Below, one piece after another: positions 11,743 through 21,770 of a stretch of DNA of 64,000 nucleotides (positions within the stretch are counted from its first letter, which is position 1; every line of letters begins with the position of its first letter). Below the pieces are notes generated by a model. That model saw nothing but the letters and a program-made list of their open reading frames with translations. It did no database searches and was not told the DNA's origin. The position numbers and the translations under genes were made by a program. Source of the stretch: Boletus sp. NGJ (taxonomy: Eukaryota; Basidiomycota; Agaricomycetes; Boletales; Boletaceae); assembly GCA_019096195.1 (NCBI GenBank), contig JAGTXK010000118.1:1-64000 (forward strand). Reading direction: 5' to 3'.

Positions 11743-11924
11743 GATGGTCGTGACGAAGAATGGGTGGATTGAATGGCGAGAGTTTTATAGAGAGGGGGAG
11801 CACAGCCAAACGGTGCGATGGACCCGCAGCAAAGTGACGGATCGGACTCCGACAGTCCACCCAAAGTCCACCTCACCGGGCGTACGCGCACCCTACGGCC
11901 CTTGCAAACTCCGGAGCATCGCCA

Positions 11925-14900
11925 ATGGCGTCTCTCAAACGGAAAAGATCCATCGACGGCGACAATAATGACCATGCCTTTTCAATAGTCCCAGACGATG
12001 ACCAAGACATCGACATAGCCTCTGCGTTGACGAGTAACCGAGCCGGACAGATCCCCCTTGACGAGGAGACCGAGGACGAACTCGATGAATTCATTCACGA
12101 CGCTATCGTCAAGAGGAACGTCAAGGGTGGAACACATTTGCTCAAGAAAATAAAGAAAAAAGGACACGGCAAGGGCGATGTCGGCGGGGGCAGTTTCCAA
12201 AGCATGGGTCGGTACTACACCCCAGCTTCACCCATCCTCTCTGACACCTATCAGGTCTCCATCCCCTCCTCCTCCGTGCGTTGACCCTCCAGGGATATCG
12301 CACTCCTACCCCGATCCAGCGCGCAACCATCCCTTCCCTTCTTGCCACTCCCCCGTGCGATCTCGTGGGCATGGCTCGCACGGGTTCAGGAAAGACACTC
12401 GCATACATGATCCCCTTGGTACAACGTCTCGGTGGACGTCATGCCCATGCCTTTGGCACACGCGCAGTCATCCTCGTGCCAGCCAGAGAACTCGCCCTCC
12501 AGGTCATCAAAGTCGGCAAAAGCCTTGCAAAAGGCTGGAAATGCGAGGCAGTACCCCACGCCGGTGACGGCCACGACGACGATGACGACAGCTCTAAAAT
12601 CGGACCGGGGGAGAGTCTCCGGTGGGGTCTGATCGTCGGTGGTGAAGGCATGGACGAACAATTCGAGATGATCAGCGGAAACCCGGATATGTCAGTTGAT
12701 CGTTTCTGCGTCCCACATTCTGCATCTAACATCTACCCGGTTGAAGAATCATTGCAACTCCCGGTCGTCTTCTCCACCTTATCGTCGAGATGTCCCTCTC
12801 GCTTGCCTCAGTTCAATACGTCGTCTTCGATGAGGCCGATCGTCTTTTCGAACTCGGGTTTTCTGCCGCCTTGTCCGAGATTCTCGCCCGCCTTCCTTCG
12901 TCACGTCAAACCCTCTTATTCTCCGCCACCCTCCCGAAAACCCTCGTCGAGTTCGCGAAAGCCGGCTTGCGGGATCCAAAACTTGTTCGGCTTGATGCAG
13001 ATTCCAAAATAAGCACTGACCTCCGGATGGCCTTCTTTCCCGTCAAGCAATCCGAAAAAGATGCCTGCTTACTCTCGCTCCTGAGGGACGTCATCAAAGT
13101 TCCATTTGCCAATAACGAACGTTCCGAAAGCGATGGCCTCGGCAAGGACTCGAAGGGTAAAGGCAAAGCAAAGGTGAAATACCCTACCCACACTGCACCC
13201 CACCAGACTCTTGTGTTCGCCGCCACGAAGCATCACGTCGAGTACCTCTCAGCACTTCTCACTGCAGCAGGTTATGCCGTCTCTGCTCTCTATGGGTCTC
13301 TTGTGCAATCTACGCGGACTTTTCAAATGTCCCAATTTTTAGCAGGAAAGACACAAATTCTGGTCGTCACGGATGTCGCCGCGCGTGGGCTCGATATTCC
13401 AATCCTCGAGCACGTCATCAACTATGACTTCCCTGTCGGCGCGCGAATTTTTGTTCATCGTGTAGGAAGAACAGCTCGTGCGGGGAGAAAGGGGTGGGCA
13501 TGGAGTTTCGTTACGCACAATGAAGCCGCGTATCTATGTGATCTACAACTTTTCCTCGCGCGACCGTTGCTTGGCGTCGCCTCTCACCCATCATCCGTCC
13601 GAGCCTCCGAGGAGCCGTACACACAATCACTCATACTCGGTCCCTTTCCACGGGATGCTGTTGATGCCGAGGTCGAATACATCCGCACGCTGCATGCAGC
13701 GCACCACAGTTTACCCAGCCTCCGTGGCGTCATGGACCGTGGGCAATCAATGTATGAACGAAGCCGAGGGAAAGCGAGCACTGCGAGCTATAAACGAGCC
13801 AAGGAAATGGCAAGGTCTGGGGATGGGTGGGCTGGGGATGCCCAGGGGGTACATCCAGTGTTGTCACTCATGCAGCAAGAAAAGACGGAAGAGGGTGAGG
13901 TCATCACGCCAGTTGACGACAAAAGAGAAAGGGAGGGCAAAAGACTCGCGATGGTTCGGGCTGTGAGTGCGTTCAAGCCTGCGGAAACTGTCTTCGAACT
14001 TGGGACGCGAGGAAAAGCGGGCACTGCGAATGCCGCGTTGATGAAGGAACGTAGGAAAGCGCTAGCGAAAGCGGTAGAGAGAACTGTGGCGCCAACATCT
14101 TCATCCGGAGCTCTTCAATCCGCCGGAGCGGAGAACGAAGGCACATTACCACTGGAGATGGCCGATGACGAGGACATTGCGGTACGCACGAGCCGTTATG
14201 TGACCAATAGCTCGGACTCACAAACTCTGCAGGCTGTGTTCGAAACTGCGAACAAGAAGAAAGGGAAAGATGACTATCGCGACGAGGAGTTCTACATGTC
14301 GCACTACCACAAGGACGCCAACACCGAAAAGGGGTATGTCTCCTTGCATCCCACGCATATTGCCTGCTGAGCTGGCGAGTTACTAGATACTCGCTTACTG
14401 ACGGGGCTTCTTCGTTCGCCGCACAAGCCCACAGGGTTACATTTGATCTCACGGGGGATGTCACGGTGGCAGAGAGACAGCGACACAACAGAATGACGTG
14501 GGACAAAAAGAAGAAAAAATTCATTAAAGGGGATGGCAGTGGTGCAGATAACATCAAACTCGTGCGGACGGAGAACGGAACACGGCTTCCTGCCACCTAC
14601 AGGAGCGGCCGCTTTGATGAATGGAAGAAAAAAGCGAAGGTTACTATTCCGAAGATTGGGGAGCGGGAGGCAGAGCGACCCGCTTCTGTGCGCGCGAGTG
14701 GCGGGAGACGATGGAGACACAACAAGGTCTCTGAGGCGAAACCGCTTGACAAACTTTCCAAGGACTACGAACGAAAATCGAGACAGCTCAAGAAGAAGGA
14801 ACAGAGCGCAACTGGTGGAGAGAGCGAGGGCTCGCAAGCCCGGCCGGTCAAAAACACTGGGAAAGTGTCGAAGAAGAACAGTGGTAAACGAGTCGGAGGA

Positions 14901-15020
14901 AAGTCCCTCCGGCGTGTCAAGAGTGAAATCAAGACAGTCGATCAGATCCACAAGACTCGCAAAAATACGGAGAAGAGGCGGGTGAAGAATGCCCGGCCGA
15001 GCCGAAAAAGTAAAAGATAG
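11925..15020 (+). CDS. DBP10: ATP-dependent RNA helicase DBP10 (DDX54)
   Basis: DEAD-box RNA helicase of 60S ribosomal subunit assembly, nucleolar. The ATG at 11925 starts MASLKRKRSIDGDNND. The motifs appear in order: Q motif GYRTPTPIQ, motif I ARTGSGKT, Ia PARELALQ, NPDIIIATPGR across intron 12691-12746, motif II VFDEADR, III FSAT, V TDVAARGLDIP and VI HRVGRTARAGR. Other introns are 12208-12254 (47 nt) and 14334-14386 (53 nt). After the last one the DBP10 C-terminal domain reads YMSHYHKDANTEKG, then VTFDLTGD and a very basic Lys/Arg-rich tail (DEWKKKAK.., SRKSKR) ending at TAG/TAA-type stop 15018-15020. A Lys/Ser-rich insert separates the two RecA lobes near 13130-13180. The C-terminal domain separates DBP10 from other DEAD-box helicases. 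Stop codons of this gene and the queuine tRNA-ribosyltransferase are only 47 nt apart. Confidence 0.95.
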
Positions 15021-15067
15021 CATACGTTATTTGACTACTTGCCATTACGCACATAATTGTTGTTCAC

Positions 15068-16890
15068 CTATGCAATGTCCGAATACTCCCACTTTGCACC
15101 AGGTCCAGGTATCACGGGTACATCTCCGCCTTGGAGTAAGTCGACACCCACACTTCTTAGGGCATTGATGCACCACTCGGGGTATCCTTGGTCGCCAAAA
15201 TAATCCTTGAAGAATGTTCGAAGGTACTCCGGGAATCTTCCTTCCACGATTGCATCTCGGGCCCCGCCCATCACCTGTGCCTGGAACATCAAGTTATGTT
15301 GTGTCAGTGCTGTGAGTAGGACGTCAGAATGAAGCGGTAATTAGAGGCGAAGCAAGATACCGTGCGCTCCTGCGGTCTCAATCGTGACAATGTGATGCAG
15401 CATCGCACGAGGCGTCCCAGCCGTACACGTCGGACAGGCGCAGTCATCATCGATTCGATCCATGCTCTTTGCATGTTTTTTCAGCCCTGGTTAAGGGTCA
15501 ATACGTTGTCCGATAGGGTGCTATGCACGCACGAAGATTCAGTGGACCCTTGAAAGTCAGGGCAATCCCAAATCTAGCAGTCCGAGTAGGGAATACACAG
15601 TCCGCCTGAGTAAGGTCGTCAGTACTCCCCCGTTCGAAGGATGGCTACGTTGGCAGAATGTACCATGTCAACGCCTAGCGCTACACAGACCAGAAGATCT
15701 GTAACAGTGGACAATTAGTCATGGCTGAATTGGAAAAGCGCTGTGATATTGACCCTCCGCAAAACCAACACCCATTGTGTACCGTGGTCCTAATTGGCAA
15801 CATGAAATCTCGAGCCGTGCATGGCGTGAAGGAAGCTTACGATCGAATGGCAATTTGTCCGTACACTGTTTGATGCTGTGGCTTGTGAGAAGATCGTGAA
15901 GGCAGTCGTGTGGATGATCCTTACATCCTCCAGAACACATCTGGACACGATCCAGGCGCAAGTTATTTCCCGAATGATTGCAGAACATACCTTTCTCTTC
16001 ACCTCCACTTAGGCCACCTATGGCGAACCCAGCCACGTGATCCTTCCTCTCAATCATGGCATCCAGACATTTATCACGGAGGGAAAGGTCCAGCCCGCCT
16101 TGAATTATCGCAAAGAGATTTTGCCTGTCCTTCCGTCCCGACCGTTCGTGTTGGTCGATGCATCGATCAAGCCATCGGATAGAACGTTCCATAGCCTCGC
16201 CTACTCGGGGCCCAACGGTAAGGCTACTAACTAGGTCTCGTCAGGAAATTAAATGATGGGTGGTACTACGTTACGGGCCGAGGACCCACCAACGTCATCG
16301 AGTTGCATAATAATATCTGCACCGATGGAGTGTTGTATTGAAATGCTTTCTTCTGGCTAGTAATCCATCAGTCGCGCTCAACACGCGTACGGTGGTAATT
16401 TACAGTCAACATGGTGGGCTCCCCAGTGAAAGGGCTAGAAAACAGTGCTCCTTCCTCTGTGATTGTTGTGAATTTGTCCAGAGAAACGAGTTGGAAACCG
16501 CCGCTATCCTGGATCAGGAAAGTGGTTCATGAAACACTCATCAGATGGAGAAGAGAAGCACTCACTGTTAACATATTTCGATTCCATCCTTGGAATACGT
16601 GTGCCCCTCCCGCTTCATCAAGCACTTTAGTCCCTGGTCTCAGATTCAGGTGGTATGCGTTGTTCAGGATGAGAGTGATCCCAAGAGATTCGACTTGTTG
16701 CGGTGTCAGCCCTTTGATCGCAGCTTGGGTGGCGACCGGCATGAAGGTCGGTAGCATCGTGACGCCGTCTAGAGCATATGGGGCTTGTCTGGCGTCGATA
16801 TCAGAGAGGCCAGAATTACTCACGAGCGAGCTTCATGCGACAAACACGAGCGTGCGTCGTATGACAGTGTGCAATGACTTCGAACTGCAT
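15068..16890 (-). CDS. Queuine tRNA-ribosyltransferase catalytic subunit
   Basis: Eukaryotic TGT catalytic subunit (QTRT1 type) that swaps guanine 34 for queuine in GUN-anticodon tRNAs. The start ATG is at 16890-16888: [19 protein letters not shown]. Intron 16784-16823 (only 40 nt) joins it to [20 protein letters not shown]. Later exons read [10 protein letters not shown] (substrate-binding Asp), [41 protein letters not shown] and [12 protein letters not shown] (catalytic Asp before CVFPT). The zinc site [17 protein letters not shown] lies near 15420 and the C-terminal helix near 15070-15290. All hallmark residues are present. Saccharomyces lacks this enzyme but many basidiomycetes keep it and salvage queuine from outside. 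The partner subunit (QTRT2 type) is not in the window. Confidence 0.93.
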
Positions 16891-17281
16891 TCTGGTGATT
16901 TGAACTACTGTCGTTGGCCCAGTAACAAAGATAATTGGAAAGGTACGTAGTGCCAGAAAAAAAAAAGGAATTCTAGAGGGATGACTGAGCGAAGATGTTG
17001 GTCCATAAAAAATCCAGAAGTGCGAGTCGCAACTTGCGCTACGAGTGAGACTCGCTCATTTTTACAACTTTCGAGTCATAAATCAGTGTACTAATATGTT
17101 TCATCAACCCCAAGCAAGTCTTTCATCTCGAATATCTCGAGCACTCAGTACACAAGTCCTACAACTGCTTCGCTGCACCGAGGGGTTCGGCTGTCGCATA
17201 TGGCGGATTAGTATGCCCTCTCCACACGCCGATAACACACCAAGTAACGTTGCGGATAAGGTATTGTCACCAACCATCCAA
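16891..17281. other. Intergenic, TGT promoter and transporter 3' region
   Basis: About 390 nt between the start of the TGT gene and the stop of the nucleoside transporter, both on the minus strand. It includes a short A-rich run near 16957. Nothing else is recognised. Confidence 0.5.
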
Positions 17282-18883
17282 TCATATCATAGCCTGAACA
17301 CCAAAACTACAGAGCGCCCCAGAAGCAAGACCGACGATCGCAAAGGTACCACCCAGCGTTGCAGCGACATCTACGTCTTCGCGGCGCCCCTCGAGCCTAG
17401 GATTATGCTCGAGGGAAGAAACGGCGAGTGTAGCTATGGATGACACAAAGCCATTTGTGTATCCCATCGTCAACAATATGATCATGAAAAGGATATCAGA
17501 ATTTATGATCGGAGAGACCGTGGTTGTTGTCGTAGGTCGATAGACATTGCAAAGAAGGATCAGGGGAACGAACAGCGTCCGTGAGAGAGACATGGCTAGA
17601 ATCTTCTTTGGAGACCAGACGAGTAGGCGAGGAAACGTGCAGCTGTGTCGCCCAACAAGATCCCCGATGTTAAAAACCAAGTAGTGGACTGCAGTGAACA
17701 GCAAGGGATGGATTCTGGGATTCACGGGTTGTACACGGGCTGTGATCGCAGGAAAGACCGCCTGGTGAAAGACCCTATCAGTTGGAGAGCAATTACGGTG
17801 ATGAAGTAGGCACTTACTAGAGTTACTGTGAATACATACGCGATAGAGAACATAAAAATCATGTTCTGTTTAAAAACTTGATAAACGCGTGAATTGGCCT
17901 CTGTCCGGGGACCTATGCAGTCATCCGCGAGTAATCTCGTAAGTTCATCTGTGTCGTCAACTTCTCGGTGTTGCTCCAGAGTGCGGATAGCCGATTTATA
18001 AAAAGGCTGCTTCACCAACCACGTGTACGCAACCAATGTGATGCCGACAAAAACAACAGAAACACTAAAGAAGATTCGTGCAGCTGTTTCTTCGGCCTGA
18101 TTGTCTCTACCATCAGCTCTATTTACCTCTATCGAGACAGATTTCGGAGACAAACCCCATAGAGAAAGCACTGAACTGGCGACCTGTACAGCACTGACCG
18201 CAACCGCAATGGCGGCTTGTCCTGAGAGCACAGTCTGCAGGAACGATGCGCCAAGTAGCGCCGCCACAGCGTAGGTAGCTGTGCACAGATAGCCAGTCGA
18301 GACTGCCAGAGTAGCTGAGTTGAAGAGAGCAAATAAATAAAAAGTCGATGGTGTGCCTCGAATGTACGTGCTGAGACATAAAGATGTCACAAGGAGAATC
18401 ACCGTAATGGTGGACACGAATATGCGGCGGGATGGGGACGACTGGGATATCCAAAGTGTGAGTGCTCGCTACCACTATTTAGTGAGATCTACGAACCCGT
18501 TTCGAAGTGATCGTGGAGTAAAACTGGCATACTAACGTTGTCAATGCATAAACGCTAGCTAAGTATGAGCTGAAGGTCGGGTAGAAGCGGGAGCCAGCCA
18601 GTCGGGACAAGAAAAACGAGGTTCCATTGATCAGGGCTGAGTAGCATCACTAAGCACAAACAGGACGAGAAGTTTGGCGAGAAGTATCACCGTTCCAAGG
18701 TAGCAAAATGGTGCAGCCTAGAAGGAAATATGTCCACTTGGCTCGAGCTTGAACTTCAGCCGGAATCGACTCGCTTGTCGAGTAAAGATTGTCCCCACTA
18801 ACCCCGGCCACGCGGACGTCAGAGTGGTAGGCTTGGTCTTGCGAGGATGGTATGGCACGATATCTAGCAAGAGAGTTTGCCAT
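17282..18883 (-). CDS. Equilibrative nucleoside transporter (SLC29/ENT)
   Basis: Polytopic nucleoside transporter of the ENT family, which moves nucleosides or nucleobases across the plasma or vacuolar membrane down their gradient. The ATG at 18883-18881 starts MANSLARYRAIPSSQDQAY, followed by a hydrophilic tail and the first membrane segment WTYFLLGCTILLPWN, whose LLPWN is an ENT hallmark. Middle exons contain several hydrophobic stretches around 17860-18400 and a central hydrophilic loop with EVDDTDELTRLLADD. The last exon ends with LTMGYTNGFVSS, the conserved GYTNG block, and GTFAIVGLASGALCSFGVQ; the stop is at 17282-17284. The number of membrane segments (11 in the family) was not verified helix by helix. 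Substrate range is unknown. Confidence 0.88.
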
Positions 18884-19999
18884 GTAATAGGTATCAATGA
18901 GAGGCGGCAAGAGAGGACAGTGCGAGAACGGTAAGGGTGCAAGCTTTATGCCATCCCGTGGGTGTTGTGGACGTGGACAGGGCACAAAACGATGGTCCTC
19001 GTCGCGACCACACCCCAGGTTAGAAGAGATGCAAGTATATCGTTATGGTTAGTACATCCTGTGAGAATCTATGGTGCTAGTATAGGTACCAGAGATGCCG
19101 AATGGGCCATCGAACTTCGGAGATTAACGAAGCTCGTCTGCAGGTAGTCTGCTGTCTGACATCGCGAATTCATTAGCCAATGGTGAACCATACAAGTGGT
19201 GCCTAGGTGCGAATGGAAAAGCATAAGGTCCAGCGGATTCAATGAAGTGGTAGCGAGGTACTACCTCGTTCTCAGCAGGGGAGGTGGCGTCGTGATAAGG
19301 ATCTTGATCCGATCGAGTCAGCAATGCAGCTAAAATTTTGTATCTAGTGCATGTAAGACATAGGAAAGCAGGTAGTGAAACTCACAAGTGTACGTTGAAC
19401 GCCGTTGAACGTTCCGTTGGAGGTGGTGACAAAGCACATGCCAAATATGGAATGTGAAGTGCATACCGCAACACCACGACATTTGGATCTCATCACGGAG
19501 ACCTGGAGGGTACAAGATTTATGCTTTTACCATGATGCGTGCAGTATAGCACATAATGTACTACCAGCACCATTAGTATACTCCCGTGCTTCAATTTCGG
19601 AATTTCAGAATGTCCAGGCAGAATCTGGATAGGCAGCGAGCGAGCACACGAACGGCGAGATGGAGTTAAATGTCATTCACTCGGGCAGCCTCTGGAGTTG
19701 GCAAGGGTGATCAGGCGACCGGGCTATTTACCAGCTTCCGAGTGAATTTTGACGGTATACTAACATTACTTATGAAAATATACATTGCATGTGCGAAAGG
19801 GAGGCAATCTCACAGCGTTAGAAAGCATGCACTGATTTTTTTGCACATTCGAGTGATATGTAGGTGGAGTGATTGTGGCAGTCATTAATTGGCCCGATGC
19901 AGATAAGATCGGCTGCTACCACACCCCCGGTCCGTCCCGGCCCGCGCATTTTTCACCTACAACGGTTTGGAGTGATACGGTAGAGCGGCGTCGTGTCAG
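18884..19999. other. Intergenic region with a weak spliced-looking ORF
   Basis: About 1.1 kb between the nucleoside transporter and the tyrosyl-tRNA synthetase, transcribed away from each other. Apart from the uncertain minus-strand reading at 19124-19520 (listed separately) I see no gene or RNA. Confidence 0.45.
19124..19520 (-). CDS. Possible small spliced gene, unrecognised
   Basis: Two minus-strand open stretches could be joined by a GTGAGT..CTAG intron near 19335-19385: one contains CRGVAVCTSHSIFGMCFV and SNGTFNGVQRTL, the other YKILAALLTRSDQDPY and AFPFAPRHHLYGSPLANEF, ending at a stop at 19124-19126. The splice signals are good, but I recognise no family and no convincing first exon with an ATG. 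It could be a lineage-specific gene, a relic, or chance. Confidence 0.2.
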
Positions 20000-21770
20000 A
20001 TGTTTCGCCTTGCTCGTCGATGCGCTCGCTCATTCCTTGACAACCCGAAAAATGCGTATTCATCCCAAAGACATCTCTACAACGGCAGAAATCTCGTCCA
20101 AGAACTCAGTTCCAGGCAGTTCGTAGCTAACGTGACGCAGTGAGCAAACCCGTGTTTACAAGCTCACTCGCTGAAAACGAGTCTCGTATCAGCCCGGACG
20201 ATCTCAAGAACCACCTCAAACAGCCTCGCACCGTCTACCTTGGAATAGATCCCACTGCAGAATCACTTCATGCAGGGCATCTTCTTCCTTTGCTTTGTCT
20301 GCTGCATTTTCACTTGTGTGGCAACAACGTGATTGTGCTTGTAAGTACTAGTCAAACGACAGTGCAACTACTCATCCTTCCGCAACTTATTGGCCACAGA
20401 TAGGTGGTGCGACAGGCTTGGTTGGAGATCCTTCAGGACGTATGACGGAACGCCAGCTGGCCGAGAAAACGCAGATTGAGCTGAATACACTGGAGCTCAC
20501 CCAAGCTATCCAGAGATTCTTTAGTAGTGCGACTACGCACGCAAAAGACAGATTGTCAACGCCCACTCTACCTGCGGTGCAAGTTCTCAACAACCTCACG
20601 TGGCTCAAGGACGTCAACTTGCTCGATTTTCTACGTACGACTGGAATACATTTTCGAGTGAATAGCATGCTCACGAGGGATAGGTATGGTTTAATTCATC
20701 CTCACTATCCTTCTAACTTGGTACTGGCAGTGTGAAGACCCGAATGAGCACTCAACAAGGTATCTCCTTCACCGAGTTCGCCTATCAGCTCCTGCAAGGT
20801 TACGACTTTTACGAGCTGTACAGAACTCATGGATGTACCATTCAAATCGGTGGATCCGACCAATGGGGAAACATTTTGTCTGGCATGGAACTTATAAACA
20901 AAGCTGAACATAGTCCACCCTTCGGCAAAGATATCGCGAAGGAGAAAAGCTTTGCATTGACGACTCCACTTTTAACCACGTCGCGGGGGGAGAAGTTTGG
21001 GAAGAGCGCGGGGAACGCTATCTGGCTAGAACACAACTTGACCAGTTACTTTGATTTCTACCAGGTCTGTCCAGCCCTTTATACGATGCCCGCGTTAATT
21101 CAACGACTGCAGTTCTTCATGCGAACTTGCGATTCCGACATCGAGAAATATCTCAAACTGTTCACGCTATTACCTGTAGAGGAGATATCCACCGTTGTGC
21201 ACGATCACCAGGTACGCTTGCTCCGTTCTCTCCGTTGATGCGATTCTGATCCTTGCTAGGTATCCCCGGAACATCGTATTGCACAAAAACTACTAGCAGA
21301 GGAAGTTACATTAATGGTTCATGGCAGTCAGTTACGGTCTCGCCAACTTTTGCTACGACTGATGATACGTATACTGTCAGAGGATGGACTGGACGCAGCC
21401 AGAATAGCAACCCAAGTCCTCTTTGGCACGGATTATACTACGTTGAAGGCAGAGCAGATCATCAAATCACTGACCGGTGATCCTAGACTTGTGTTTTGCA
21501 CTGAGGAAGAGATGTTCAACATCTCGTTATCGAACCTTGTCGCGAAACACCAACTCGCTTCGTCAAAATGTAAGCTTGCAATTGTATTTCCAATGCTTAA
21601 CTAACCACCCTATAGCGGCAGCACGTCAGTTGGCTCAAGCAGGTGGATTGTACCTCAACAACAAAGCACAACGCGATCCTAGCTTCCTGTTAACCCGAGA
21701 TGCCCTCATCGGTGGCAAGGTGGGCCATTGTGCGGGCTGGCAAAGATAACCATCGAATTCTGGCTCTGAG
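20000..21770 (+). CDS. MSY1: Mitochondrial tyrosyl-tRNA synthetase
   Basis: Class I tyrosyl-tRNA synthetase of the bacterial/mitochondrial type. The ATG at 20000 gives an Arg-rich presequence [13 protein letters not shown], fitting mitochondrial import, then [16 protein letters not shown]. The HIGH-like motif is [11 protein letters not shown] and the KMSKS-like motif is [18 protein letters not shown] binds tyrosine. Clear introns are 20341-20399, 20684-20730, one after HDHQ near 21210-21260, 21327-21380, and one near 21571-21616. Two oddities exist. First, a 23-nt GTGAGC..AAG segment at 20140-20162 must be removed to stay in frame. Second, near 21722-21724 (GGG) the conserved S4-like tail shifts by one base; the frame giving [16 protein letters not shown] would stop at about 21768-21770. 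Read as printed the protein would end at about 21749. Either sequence error or genuine change. Confidence 0.88.
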
